The notes: generated by a model from the sequence alone, not told the origin. 64,000 nt of DNA from Latrodectus hesperus (GCA_037975125.1 CM075850.1:124983057-125047056), one strand, 5' to 3'; positions 10,491 to 22,560 are shown, counted from the stretch's first letter. Numbers and translations are program-made.

Positions 10491-11530
10491 ATGCCTCGTG
10501 TAAGAAGAAGAAATGCCTATCAGCACGTGTCTGACTTTGATCGAGGAAGGATTATAGCCTACCGGGATTGCGGTTTATCGTACCGCAATATTGCGGCTCG
10601 CGTCGGTCGAGACCCCATGACTGTTAGCAGAATATGGAATCGATGGGTTCAGGACAATCATACGGAACGTCATGCAGGATCTCAGCGACCCCCATCACTA
10701 ACAGCAGAGAAGACAGACATCTTATCCGCATGGTCAAAGGGATCGTACAGCCACGTCACGAACCCTGAGTCGAGAAATGGAGTCATTTGCAAGGCAGCAA
10801 GTTTCTGCTCGAACAGTTCGACGACGTTTGCAGCAGCATGGATTGTCCTGCACGGCGACCGATGCTTCGGCTACCATTGACGCTGCGTCACAGACAGGAG
10901 CGACTTCAATAGTGTGATCAGCGACGAACCTGGACGCGATCATCGCATCACGTCACCTTTACAGATGAATCTCGGTTCTGTATACAGGACGTTGATGGCC
11001 GCATCCGTGTTTGGAGGCATCGTGGAGAACGCACATTGCCAGCTTGCATTGGACATCGCCATACTGGCCAATCTGCTGGAGTGATGGTATGGGGTGCCAT
11101 TGGATACACGTCTCGATCACCTCTTGTTCGCATTACCGTTACTTTGAACAGCAACCGATACATTTCTGATGTGTTAAGGCCCGTGGCTCTGCCCTATCTT
11201 CGAGGCCTCCTTAATGCTTTGTTTCAACAGGATAATGCACGACCGCATGTTGCCCTTACTGTTCTGAACTTCCTTGATACAGAACAGGTTCGACTGTTAC
11301 CCTGGCCAGCACGTTCTCCTGATCTGTCACCAATTGAGAACGTGTGGTCAATGGTTGCCGAGCGATTGGCACGCCATCACTCACCATCCACTACTGTCGA
11401 TGAACTGTGGCCTAGTGTTGAAACTGCATGGACTGAGATCCCCGTACATGCCATACAATCTCTGTTTGACTCCATGCCTAGGTGGATAAATGCTGTTATT
11501 GCAGCCAAAGGTGGCTGCTCTGGGTACTGA
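10491..11530 (+). pseudogene. Tc1-like transposase, DD34E, frameshifted
   Basis: This gene would encode the cut-and-paste transposase that binds the element's inverted repeats. The intact N-terminal part (from ATG 10491) carries a paired-like helix-turn-helix region, with RGRIIAYRDCGLSYRNIAAR about 18 residues in. The catalytic triad is all present at codon level: D at 10964 (FTDESRF), D at 11231 (QQDNARPH) and E at 11336 (SPIENVW). There are 34 residues between the last two, hence DD34E. Reading is broken by a shift near 10740, another near 10845-10860, and a TAG at about 10911 where relatives usually have a tryptophan codon. From about 10914 to the stop at 11530 the frame is open. Family length is about 340 residues, so the locus is near full length but cannot give a complete protein. 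Confidence 0.92.
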
Positions 11531-11603
11531 TTTCTCAAGATCTATACATCCTAATTTCCTGTAAATCTTATCCATTGTTCTTTCCACAATAATGTATGTG
11601 TCC

Positions 11604-11609
11604 AATAAA
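11604..11609 (+). terminator. Poly(A) signal of Tc1 transposase
   Basis: AATAAA lies 74 bp after the transposase stop and just before the right inverted repeat. Confidence 0.55.
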
Positions 11610-11689
11610 TATAGTTCTGTTATTTGCATTTCTTCTTGGTGTAGCAATTTTAATGGCCAGTAGTGTACAAGTGTACTTGGTAAATTGAA

Positions 11690-12190
11690 ATTAATGAAGC
11701 AAATTATTAGTCGGCACGAATTCTCCCAGTTTCCGCACTTGTCACAGATAGAATGTCTTGATGAGGATATTCAGACTTGCGCTCAGAACATTTAAATACC
11801 CTGCATGATGACTTCAAAAATAGATTTAAAGATCTTCTAACGTTGGAAATACCACCATGGATCATAACCACATTTGATGAAACGGAAGAGGCGAATTTTG
11901 TATTACAAGAGGGGCTACTTGAGCTCAGCATTAAATGAGGAACTGAAGGTGAAATTTAAAAAAGGATACAAAATATTTTGGCAGCAATCAGAAATCCCCG
12001 AAAAATATCCTTGGCTGTGGGAAATTGTGACAAAATTTTTGATAGCGTTTCCCTCGTCATATCTTGTCGAAAGAAGCTTTAGTGCCACTACTCACCTGTT
12101 AACAAAAAAAGGAACAGAACGGGGGGAGATTTGAGATTATTTCTTACAAAACTGAAGCTAAATATTGATAATTTGCTGTCAATTCATCAA
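11690..12190 (+). pseudogene. hAT transposase C-terminal remnant
   Basis: Conceptual translation in pieces gives SRHEFSQFPHLSQIECLDED, LHDDFKNRFKDLLTLEIPPW and, in the 86-codon frame at 11874-12134, FWQQSEIPEKYPWLWE and AFPSSYLVERSFSATTHLL. The last blocks are the hAT C-terminal dimerisation region, in which S-S-x-x-x-E-R-x-F-S is typical. After 12134 the family 'LRLFLTKLKLNIDNLLS' and 'HQVH' text appears in another frame. Several frameshifts and stops separate these blocks. The N-terminal zinc finger and most of the catalytic core are absent. Relatives are Buster/ZBED5-like proteins by motif memory. Confidence 0.8.
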
Positions 12191-12505
12191 GTACATTTGT
12201 CTTATTAAAAGTATGACTATTTTTTATTGTTAGTTTACATTTCAGAGTTCATTGTTGATATTTTATCAATTGTTGATTCTTTGTAATAGTAAATGCTTAT
12301 AATTTTTTTATAATCACACGAATATTATTTTAATAAATAGGACACAAGAAAATGTCTAGCTTTTTTTTCTTCTTAATACCCCCAATTTAGGGCGATATTT
12401 TTTAGAAGTTTTGGGAATACAGTAGAAATGTAAGAGCAGGGGGTCTACCGAAAATAATAAAACTTTGAAAGTGGTCCACGAGAAAAAAAAGTTTGGGAAC
12501 CCATG

Positions 12506-12640
12506 CTCTAGAGAATACTAGTCTGAGGGTCTTTTACTTGTTTCCTGTACACGTACTAGGACCTATTAACCTTCGTAGCTTTAAAGCACTTCTACTGGGT
12601 GATCCAATATATAAATATGTCATCAGTCTCCATATTTTTG
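12506..12640 (+). repeat. SINE3, 3' part (split by hAT element)
   Basis: Directly after the hAT, 'AGAATACTAGTCTGAGGGTC' and 'TTTTACTTGTTTCCTG' continue the SINE3 body interrupted at 10019, and 'CTACTGGGTGATCC' matches the variant 3' region seen at 59480. The match is degraded. Confidence 0.5.
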
Positions 12641-12824
12641 ATTCAACAGGTTAAACATTCCAGGTGGCCTGATACTGAGAAGAAAAATTCTTTTGGATAA
12701 ATTTATTATTTCATTGATTTTTAAGAGCTATATTGTGATTCTGTAATCTGTGAATTTCATACCTCCTAATTAATGTTTCCAGAATTACGGAACGATTTTA
12801 AGTTTTGCACTGTAATGAGCGAGG

Positions 12825-13019
<195 letters not shown>

Positions 13020-13109
13020 AATTTTATTGTTACTTAAATTACTATTAAAATGTTAGCAATATTTTTTTGATAATCAATTAACTATATATCGATATTACAT
13101 TCAAAATAA

Positions 13110-13114
<5 letters not shown>

Positions 13115-13172
<58 letters not shown>
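13115..13172. repeat. (TA)n microsatellite
   Basis: About 29 uninterrupted TA units. Confidence 0.97.
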
Positions 13173-13176
<4 letters not shown>

Positions 13177-13499
13177 AGATTATGTTTTTATGCCGTTCTC
13201 TACACTCCCTTTTGCACATGAGCTTTTTTATGCATCTATAAGAAAAGAGAGAGTTAAATACGCGAACTAAAGGAGGGTTCAGTAACCATTTAAGTGCCAG
13301 TTCCGTCATTGAATTAAAAACAGCGAATGAAAAAGATATAATTAAATATTTTCTGGGCAAAACTTATTTATTTATCCTTTTATTGCTGTTTTCGTACTCA
13401 ACAGATAATTCCATCTAGATATACATTTAAAAAAAGCTTAACATCCACAACCAAAGTCGGAATTGAGTCATGAAAGTTTTGAACCGAAAAATAAATTTA

Positions 13500-13650
13500 C
13501 AGTTCAGATATCGTTTTATAATCACGTTTTTCACACACAAGGGCTAATTTTACCACTACAATCTTCCAAGTGATATGTTGGAATCAAACTCACAAATGTT
13601 GAAACGAAAGCCAGAATGGTAACCTCTAGACCAACAAACATGATTAAAAT
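13500..13650 (-). repeat. SINE1 copy, degraded
   Basis: The plus strand shows 'TTCACACACAAGGGCTAATT' (3' body), then 'TTGGAATCAAACTCACAAAT' (B-box region reversed) and 'GAATGGTAACCTCTAGACC' (head). Confidence 0.6.
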
Positions 13651-13952
13651 ATAAAAAGTTGTTGAAGAAATTTCTAAAATGTTTTATTTTATATTTTCGT
13701 TTTAATAAGTATAATTTTTTATGAAAGGGTTAATTATTTCCCAGAAAACAATTAACTGTCTTACAGTAAAAAGCGATGAAGATTTTGCATTTGGAAATCA
13801 GCCGAAATGACACATATTGATCTGTATTAAGATTAAACAACAAGTAATATTTAAACTTTATTGAGAAGAGCGAAATCAATATATAGATACATTTTTCATC
13901 CTTATTTCATATAAATAAAGCAAGTATAGTTTACCATACATATATTTAACTA

Positions 13953-14229
13953 CAGGGTGATTATAAAAAAACTTTGCCAACATCTGCACTTTTAGCGTCC
14001 ATTCTATTTAACCGATCAAGATGATATTTCAAATATAGTTCTTTTGAGATATGCGCTCGAGATTCTGTGAATGGCAACACAGTGGCCCTCGCGGTTACAG
14101 TTATAGTGACAGAAACAAGAAATTTTCGAATGGCAACGTCTACTTTTTACCATCGCAAAATGTTCAGCACATGCGAAAACCCTAAATAGCGTTGAAACGG
14201 TACCGATATGTCTAAAAACGGACGTGTTC
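13953..14229. repeat. Left terminal inverted repeat of DD41D element
   Basis: It pairs with 15597-15872 in inverted orientation and is about 97% identical by eye. Short open frames inside it are mirror images of those in the right repeat. Confidence 0.95.
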
Positions 14230-14361
14230 TGCAAACACAAAAAAGAGTTCTGAAAACCGGCCAATAAAACACGATCTGGGCGCACGCAATAAATTTACAT
14301 GTGACAGAGTCAAGAAACCAATCACAGAACGCCGGTCGCCAGATATTCAGCGTAGGAAACC

Positions 14362-14397
14362 TATAAAATACCAAGCGGGTATGCGAAGTCGTCATTC
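14362..14397 (+). promoter_or_regulatory. Core promoter of DD41D transposase
   Basis: TATAAAA begins at 14362 and a consensus-like initiator TCATTC spans 14392-14397, with its A 32 bp from the TATA start. The ATG is at 14421, so the predicted 5' leader is only about 27 nt. Confidence 0.6.
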
Positions 14398-14420
14398 GGG
14401 AACTCGCACATGCCGACGAT

Positions 14421-15495
14421 ATGAGTCTTCCTAGGAAAGTTCGCGGTGAATTGATCAAACTCTATTACCAAAATGGGATGAACTCTGCGGAAGCCTTGCG
14501 TGTGTATCGCCGCAATCATCGACAAAGACGCGGCCCATGTACTCTGCAAGCTCTGCGTGATTTAGTGCGGAAATTCGAAGATACAGGCTGCACCTGTGAC
14601 AAACAGCGCTTCGGACGGCCAACTGTTTCTGAGGACGTTGTCATGGAAGTGCACCCTACAGTGACTGCAGGACACACAGAAACCGCAAGAGGCATAGCGC
14701 GCGTGTTGGATATTCCGAACTCAACGGTCCGCAAGCTCTTGCGCTCGGTACTTCACATGTTTCCCTATCGGTTCCAGCGCATCCAGATGTTGGAGCCGGG
14801 TGACCCACAACAACGTCTGGACTTCGCAAATGCATTTTTGTTACGATATGATGCGGATAAAGACTGGCCACTTCGCATACTATGGACGGACGAGGCGCAT
14901 TTCACCTTAAATGGCAGCATTAACACAAAGAATTGTGTGCACTGGGGAGAGACGAATCCTCATGCTGTGGCACCAGTACCATTATTTGACGCCAAAGTGA
15001 CTGCGTGGTGCGGCATTACAGCTACATTTGTTCTGGGCCCGTTCTTCTTTGAGGAAACGACCCCGACTAGCCCTGCAACATGTTCTGTAACGGGCAGCCA
15101 TGCTGAAAAATTATGTCTTACCGGAGTTGCGTCGGCTGAATGCACTCAATGACATTGTTTGGATGCAAGATGGCGCACCTCCACATATAGCGAGGTCAGT
15201 TAAAAGGCTCCTGGATCAGCATTTTGGTGATCGCATCATCTCACGCTATTATCCTTTTCCGTGGCCTGCGCGATCCCCAGATCTGACGCCTATGGATTTC
15301 TGGTTTTGGGGCTATCTCAAATCCAGAGTTTATCTGTGCAATCCTCAAACATTGTCGGACTTAAAGGATTCTATACGGCGTGAGATTGGAAACATCCCTC
15401 GTGCCATGTTGCGTGCAGCGACATTGTCCACCGTCTCCCGCATGCAATGCGTAATTGCCTGTGATGGCACTCATGTGGAAAATGTTTGGAATTAA
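14421..15495 (+). pseudogene. DD41D transposase with single frameshift
   Basis: This is the transposase of the surrounding element. Codons 1-75 form the N-terminal helix-turn-helix region (LPRKVRGELIKLYYQNG, then FGRPTVSEDV), a layout found in arthropod proteins with a DUF4817-type domain. A second DNA-binding region follows (ETARGIARVLDIPNSTVRKL). Catalytic residues are D157 (WTDEAHF, codon at 14889), D at 15169 (MQDGAPPH) and D at 15295 (TPMDFWFWG). Exactly 41 residues separate the last two, so DD41D. The frame changes between about 15095 and 15115: the first frame ends at 15152, while the correct continuation runs to the stop at 15493-15495. No other lesion is evident. Confidence 0.93.
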
Positions 15496-15499
15496 TAAA
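15494..15499 (+). terminator. Poly(A) signal overlapping stop codon
   Basis: AATAAA overlaps the TAA stop of the transposase (15493-15495), so the transcript has almost no 3' UTR before the signal. Confidence 0.55.
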
Positions 15500-15596
15500 G
15501 ATTTTTTCTCTATGTGTTCTCATCATTGAGCAGTGTCTTGTCTCTGTCGTATGCATTATTCCTCCGTGCGCCTTGAAGAACTGTTTGTATGTGTAC

Positions 15597-15872
15597 AACA
15601 CGTCGGTTTTCACACATATCGGTACCGTTTCAACGCTATTTAGGGTTTTCGCATGTGCTGAACATTTTGCGATGGTAAAAAATAGGCGTTGCCATTCGAA
15701 AATTTCGAGTTTCTGTCACTATAACTGTAACCGCGAGGGCCACTGTGTTGCCATTCACAGAATCTCGAGCGCATATCTCAAAAGAACTATATTTGAAGTA
15801 TCATCTTGATCGGTTAAATAGAATGGACGCTAGAAGTGCAGATGTTGGCAAAGTTTTTTTATAATCACCCTG
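15597..15872. repeat. Right terminal inverted repeat of DD41D element
   Basis: Inverted copy of 13953-14229, ending in CACCCTG and TA. Confidence 0.95.
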
Positions 15873-15874
15873 TA

Positions 15875-17629
15875 TTAATCCCTTTCAATATGCAATTAGT
15901 TTTCTTTATAATTAAATATCGAGTCGTGTCTCTAGTATAAAAATAACAAGAAAAAAATACAATTTTGAAAATTTCGATATTTTTATGCTACGATTTTAAA
16001 AATATCGGTATTTATATTGATATTTATATCTATAAGCAAAAATATGTTATTTATTTAGTTTTGCTCATGCTATGATATTTATTTCTGTTTTTTCATACCA
16101 TTAAAAGAGGACACATAAATCAGCTAAACTCGAATCAAATAAAATATGGAATTCTTGAAAACTCCTTTAAGTAATGAAGTTGGAGTTTTTTTCTTTCGCA
16201 TTACAATGTTTTCCCAACCAGCGACGTTCTGGAATAATTTTCGAAAATCAAAATATAAAAATATCGTTATTTATATAAAAAAAATACTTCGGAAATGTAG
16301 ACAGAAGAGAAAATCCAATTCTATACATATTTTTCTCTATTTCCTGTGGTTATGCACAGAGGGCAATTTAAAAAGGAGCGAAAAGAACCCATCACTTCAT
16401 TCTTGAAGCGAGCAATGTTCCGGAATAATGTGTATCGCAGCGTAAATAACTTTACAGTGCACTCAAGGTAGAGTTCATTACACTGTTTGAATGAAAGGTA
16501 AACAATGTAAATAAAATTCGGAAATGAAGCAAATGTTTCTGTTAAAGACACACCTATGTTCTGATGTGACATTCATTTCATTTTATCTCGCAATTCTCTG
16601 ATCAAGCACCCCTGTGCAAAACAGAATAAGAAATTTCTATTACATTTTCTTATGTATGTACCAGAGTTGAAAAATTATTTTTTTATTTGAAGATTTTAAA
16701 TAAATCCCAAATTTTGTACTTGTGTAAAAGTAATTTGTACTAGTGAAAAAGTCCTTCAACAGGTGTCCCAGATTCATGAACATAGTCAAGACACATTACA
16801 TTCTCAGACACTAGTCAAGAGAGTTTATAGGGCTGGAGTCTATCCCTAGATGGACCTCTTAAAAGGATGAAGCTTCGTCTTATTGGTCGTGTTGAGTTTA
16901 CTTTTCTGTTCTGCGATATTTTCAAAAATGGGAATCAACCCATTTTATCTTAAAGACTTCAGAAGAGATGATACCTAAACAGTTAGTGCCAAGGGATTAC
17001 ATTCGAAGGTTTGTAAGTGCGATTCCGACCTTGGATAGAAATACTTGAGTCATTCGAAATATAATATAAGCTGTAGATTTCGACTGAGTTAGGAAGGGAG
17101 ATGCAAGCCAATCATTCTCAAATATTAGGCAGTTTTTGCGCTTATAACCATTCTTTAGAGGAACAAAAACAAGGAGAGATAGATCTGATTTAATTCTAAG
17201 GAATGACCTACGCCATGGTAGTTATAATCATTCAGCACTGGTTTATACCGAAATTCTGTAATTTTATATAAGTTATGTTATTGGCACACAGATAAAGGAT
17301 GTCTATTTTTGCTGATCTATGCCAATAAGCCCAACGAATCATCCCAAAATGGGTCCATGTTACACTGATAAGGTCTACAGCTAAGTTGGATCCCGCTTCT
17401 CCATATTATCAGCAAAGCATTTAACAAGCAAACAATCATGGTAATGGTTTTTGTAGTGTACCTGGTAACAAATCCTTTACCTTCTAAACTGAAAAACGGT
17501 ACCTTCTCTGGTCAGTTAGGTCTTATTCAATACAATATATGGCCCAGCTTATTGTTTAAGCAATTTCATAGGCCTCAAGAATACACACAGTAAGAATCTT
17601 TAGAATACATCTCCTAGATGACAGGCGAA
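15875..17629. other. AT-rich; faint SINE debris near 16740-17060
   Basis: 'GTAAGTGCGATTCCGACC' near 17015 resembles a decayed B-box head, and 'CCTTCAACAGGTGTCCCAG' near 16752 resembles other SINE text. Nothing else is supportable. Confidence 0.4.
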
Positions 17630-17770
17630 ATATTAGCGTTCTGGCCTTCGGTTCAGCAGTTCACGTGTTCGAATCCCACTTTGGCAAGGATATTTTTAGT
17701 GGTTCAAAATACACTTTAAACTGTAAATCCAGGTTTCATTAGACTACGTGTGCAAAAAATTAACAAATAA
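17630..17770 (+). repeat. SINE1 copy
   Basis: 'GGCCTTCGGTTCAGCAGTTC' and 'GTGTTCGAATCCCACTTTGG' match the SINE1 head. 'ACTACGTGTGCAAAAAATTA' is its 3' body. Confidence 0.75.
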
Positions 17771-17999
17771 CCAACCTTGTCATGTATCAACCCTTTTTAA
17801 ACATAAATGTAAAAATAATGAATAAAATTTATTAGAACTATAGTAATCACATTAAAAAGTCTTTTTTTAATTAATGTGTTTAAAAGTATTGGAAATGCAA
17901 TAATTATCTATATAAAATATTCATTTTTTTTGCATTTTTCTTATATTAGGAAATAATGAAAAAATAATTAAATACATTGGTCAGAGGATTCAAATATCA

Positions 18000-18400
18000 T
18001 TTGGATAAAAGATTTTCAATCGATTTTGTCCATCAGGCTTCAACTGTCTTATCCTGCATTAGCCAAGCATTTTCTTTTACACCAAGAAATTTTCTTTACA
18101 TGTATTAAAATCACGTAGTAATCTTATATTTCTGTATTCCTCGGGACGAAATTCCAGTGTCAAAAACCATTTTCCTCGCACTCTGTCCCCGTTCTTTGGA
18201 GGAAGGCCAATAGGTTTACGACCGCCCAGATACATTTTTTATTCGAGCCGGATGCATTGAATCTTTTAAATCGAGCCATAAATCATACTTTTATTTTCTA
18301 ATATTTTAAGATCTCGCCAGGGAGAAATAATTTCGGATTATTTCGGATCCCTTTTGGAGAATAGCGGAGAAAAATATTTTTCTTTCGGTTGATTTCTTTT
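18000..18400. other. Repeat-free, GC-richer patch
   Basis: Contains 'CGGGACGAAATTCCAGTGTC', 'GGTTTACGACCGCCCAGA' and 'AGATCTCGCCAGGGAGAAAT'. No open frame of note and no repeat family match was found. It could be conserved noncoding DNA; no function can be assigned. Confidence 0.35.
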
Positions 18401-18595
18401 ATTAATTGCTAGAAACTGGAAAACTGAATTAATTTATTACCAAATGAAAGTTAGGATGCTATTAAATTTATTATTAAATGCAGGTTAAAATCACCAAAAG
18501 AAATTTAAATTATTTTTGCGAAGTTATTAAAATATTAATGATAAAAAATTAATTATTTTTCAATTCGATACTTTCTTTGTAGATTTAAGAAAAAG

Positions 18596-18599
<4 letters not shown>

Positions 18600-18678
<79 letters not shown>

Positions 18679-18687
18679 TATCTATAC

Positions 18688-18742
<55 letters not shown>
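18600..18742. repeat. (TA)n array, imperfect, left of Tc1 copy
   Basis: TA-rich repeat with a few AAATA and CTATAC interruptions; it runs directly into the Tc1 inverted repeat at 18743. Confidence 0.93.
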
Positions 18743-19604
<862 letters not shown>

Positions 19605-20096
19605 ACTGTAGTATCGCTGGAAATGACGCAGCTGACAAATTGGCAAAGACTGGCTCAGATCTACAACAGCTTTCTCCAGCCTTGGAGTACCATACTGTTA
19701 AAAGGCTTATTAAGTCAAATATAGCCTCTTATTGTAGAAATGTTTACAAGATGTGCACAAAAGGGAAAGCATGGGTTCCTTACTAACAAAGCCTATTCCG
19801 TGCAACCTCCACAGAGCTGTGGGAGTGGCTAATTTTCGCCTTAAAACTGGGCATGATTATCTGCAAAAACACCTTCACCGTTTGGGTTTGAAGGACTCTC
19901 CGATCTGCCCTTTTTGTGGACTAGAGGACATGACTGGTGACCACCTTTACACTTGCCCTGGACTTTCGGACGTCGCAGTTAGAAATTCTGCGGAAGATGA
20001 CTTTTCATTCACCTCAAGATTGTATTGGGCTGCCCGACAGAGACTGATGGTTGAAAATCCAAGGTCGGGCGTAGGATAAAAAAATGTATGTATGTA
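19605..20096 (+). mobile_element. LINE 3' end, 5'-truncated, (TATG)n tail
   Basis: A non-LTR retrotransposon fragment: the end of an RNase H domain, a C-terminal Cys/His motif, the stop, and a short 3' end with (ATGT)n at 20083-20100. It starts right at the (TA)n array, as expected for a 5'-truncated insertion or a later rearrangement. RNase H together with a CCHC motif suggests the I/R1-like group. Confidence 0.85.
19606..20079 (+). pseudogene. LINE ORF2 C-terminus (RNase H end, CCHC)
   Basis: [12 protein letters not shown] (about 19615) is the last conserved block of retrotransposon RNase H, with the catalytic D in AADKLA. The frame breaks by one base near 19782. It resumes as GVANFRLKTGHDYLQKHLHR and CPFCGLEDMTGDHLYTC, a C-x2-C-x8-H-x3-C motif, and stops at 20077-20079. 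Without the endonuclease and reverse transcriptase it is dead. Confidence 0.87.
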
Positions 20097-20548
20097 TGTA
20101 CTGTTTGATACATCGTGACTGTGATTACCTGGTAAACAAAGAGCTACTTTTGTGGTGCAAGGTAGAGGGTCAATGCCTTTCCTTAAAAACCCATCGTTTT
20201 TAAAGATCTTATAGCGATTTAATATTCCTAATCTCGTATGTTTTCAGTTCGTGTGTCATAAAAGTTGTAAAGTATGATGCCAGCTCAGATATAGACTCAG
20301 TTACTAAAACGGAATTCAAATTTACCATCGTTTATGGATGTTAACTACTTTTAGGAAAATTAGGCATCTAAAATGGAAAACAATAATATTATATCAATTC
20401 TGTTATGACATAATATGATTAAAAGCAATTCTCGTCTTACAAGCCACAAACTTTTAATTATTATTCTGATTTATTATCGGGTGGTTTAAGGACTTCTCTA
20501 TTCTTAATTTTTTTGACTCAGTATCCGAATTCAATACAGTATCTTCTT

Positions 20549-20615
20549 AATACTCTCAACGTCTTAAATACTCTCATCGACGTCTTAAATACTCTCATCG
20601 ACGTCTTAAATACTT
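20549..20615. repeat. 21-bp tandem repeat, 3 copies
   Basis: The unit ACGTCTTAAATACTCTCATC is repeated three times, with the first and last copies partly diverged. Confidence 0.9.
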
Positions 20616-20884
20616 TCTACATATATATAATGATTTTAATATCAAATATTTGATTCAGTTTACATAAAATCTATCCTAAGTGTGGCAAAAAAAATAAAAC
20701 AACCCAAACTTTTTTCCACTAGTGTTCGTACACTGAAATGAATAGCGATTGCAGGAGTTTATTAAGTATTAAAATGTAACTAAAGAATAAATATGTACGC
20801 GCTATGTGCAATATATAAAGCACGTAAAACCGTTTTGCATGAATAATTCAAGCTAAAGCTGAAGGGATGGAAAAATGACGATAT

Positions 20885-21030
20885 GTCACGAAATAATGAA
20901 ATCTTTCTAATGCGCGGGAAGGTTGTTTTCATGCTCCCAGCGAGATCCGAAGGGATGATCGGCAGGCAGCTAAGATTCAGGCTCTCTGAAAGATTCTGAC
21001 ACGGAGGCTGCGTTCCTGATCGTAGACATT
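20885..21030. other. GC-richer unique patch
   Basis: Includes 'ATGCGCGGGAAGGTTG', 'GCGAGATCCGAAGGGATGAT' and 'CGGAGGCTGCGTTCCTGAT'. No frame or repeat match; function unknown. Confidence 0.3.
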
Positions 21031-21228
21031 AAACTCCTGTTTTAAATATATTTTTATACACCTTTTAATATATCTTCAACAACAAAGTAATAATTTTTGT
21101 GAGAACTAACGAATTTCCTATATTAGGTTTTAATTCATATTTTACAATATGTTGGCGAATGTAATAAAATAATAAACAAAGTGATCACATAATATTTCAT
21201 ACAAAAAATGGAAAAGTGTTTAAGTATT

Positions 21229-21306
21229 CTTAATTAATAATAACCACAGTTACTTTCGTAATATTAGTACCAATTAGGAAAGTAACTGTGGTTATTATTA
21301 ATTAAG
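21229..21306. repeat. Perfect 29-bp inverted repeat (hairpin)
   Basis: Arm 21229-21257 is exactly complementary to 21278-21306 and includes AACCACAGTTACTTTC. The spacer is 20 bp. As RNA it would form a 29-bp perfect stem. No TSD is obvious, so a MITE or foldback origin is only possible. Confidence 0.95.
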
Positions 21307-22289
21307 AAACTGAAAGTATTATATTATAAAAAATAATACTATTCACATAATTAGAAAAGCTTGTAAATTCTAATTCATCATTTAATTAATGGGTTTAAAT
21401 TAAATTTGTCAGTATTTATTGTTTAGAGGTATTCTATACACAGTCTATCATTTTTCTTATTTAATAATATACATTATGATTACAAAAATTTAACAAATCA
21501 ATAAAATGGATGACTTACTTTTACATAATTATTCTATCTTTTGTTTCATTTTCATAATTTTATAGTAAAAATATATTTCTGACTCACCTCTTGTTAACAA
21601 GTTTGTCCCCACAAACTTGTTAATGTACGATAAACGCAAAATATGCGCAACATGAAAAGAAGTCCAGTGTTTAATTCAAAACTAATTATTACCTTTTATT
21701 AAACACATTCATAAAACAAATTCATTTAGTTTTTTATTTCAAATATTTAAATATTCGAATAAATTGTACTAGTGTCTTCATGTAATAAAGGAGGAATTTT
21801 CCTAACTTGTAAATAATATTGAAATTCATATACAGTTATTCATTTAAAATTTTTCAAAATTAATATTGATAAAATTAATGTCATTGTGTATTATTTATTA
21901 TAATAAGATTTCAATTTTATTTCTTATTAACAACTTATTAAAAATTAAAAGTATTACTTCAAATTTACGAATTGTCATGAATTAAAGCAAATTTCAAGTA
22001 CACAATTTCACTTTTGTTATATTATTTTGAAAAAACTTTTGACAATTTGATGGTTGCAATAAAAACAATCAATTCTTTCTTTAGATTGTATTACTAGAAA
22101 AAGTTAACACCTGTGACCTTCTCTCTCTCTCTCCCTCTACGTGTCCCAATTAAAATGATGAAATAAAAAAATCCCCACTCATTTTAAATCAGAGTCAAAT
22201 GAAGTAGTAGACATCCATAGCAGTGAAAACGAGCCCAAGATTGTATCTTAAGGTGAAAGTGTTTGGAATATTCACCGGACACCAAGCGG

Positions 22290-22560
22290 TTCACAATCTT
22301 GAAGCATGGTTGGGTGATGATGTCACACCTGATGCGGCACTTTCCTTTCCACATCTAGAAGAAGGAATCTGTGGGTTTCACAAATTAACGTAGACACGTT
22401 TCTAATCCACGGAGCTCCAGCAACCCAATGAGGGAGGATGTGGTCACCCTAACAATCAGTATGCAATCAGTATGCATGGCAAGCGAGGCTTCACTTTGTT
22501 AATCTGACGGTAAATGGCATGAAACTACCGAACCACTGGAGCTCCATCTGGTGGACAGCT
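22290..22560 (-). repeat. SINE-C copy
   Basis: The plus strand shows 'GTTGGGTGATGATGTCACAC', 'GGAGCTCCAGCAACCCAATG' and 'GAGGCTTCACTTTGTTAATC', the reverse complement of the SINE-C body. The central part carries a small duplication ('CAATCAGTATG' twice). Confidence 0.75.

Larger units (their letters stand above)
10267..11665 (+). mobile_element. Tc1-like transposon (DD34E), full length
   Basis: The 1,399-bp element is bounded by 29-bp inverted repeats that differ at one position (left CAGTACTGGCCATTAAAA, right reverse complement CACTACTGGCCATTAAAA). It is flanked by the TA target duplication (10265-10266, 11666-11667). It carries one transposase gene in plus orientation, broken by mutations. 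It sits inside the hAT element and so is younger than it. Confidence 0.95.
10020..12505 (+). mobile_element. hAT transposon (Buster-like), interrupted
   Basis: The element is flanked by the perfect 8-bp duplication CTCTAGAG (10012-10019 and 12506-12513). Its central TA fits the nnnTAnnn preference of Buster-type hATs. Termini are imperfect inverted repeats: left CATAAGTTCTCAAAGTGG, right (reverse complement) CATGGGTTCCCAAAC. Both ends also contain a 'GTGGTCCA'/'GTGGACCAC' motif a little inside. The right half carries a recognisable hAT dimerisation region. Removing the inserted Tc1 element leaves about 1.1 kb, so this is an internally deleted, non-autonomous copy. Confidence 0.88.
13953..15872 (+). 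mobile_element. DD41D Tc1/mariner-superfamily transposon
   Basis: The 1,920-bp element is flanked by TA (13951-13952, 15873-15874). It has long terminal inverted repeats of about 277 bp, the outermost bases being CAGGGTGATTATAAAAAAAC. One transposase gene lies between them in plus orientation. By my reading the two repeats differ at about nine positions. This is the best preserved autonomous-type element in the window. Confidence 0.96.

Noticed and set aside
14016..14285. Matching open frames in 14016-14285 and 15486-15809
   Set aside because: They are the same frame read through the two terminal inverted repeats of the DD41D element, not separate genes.
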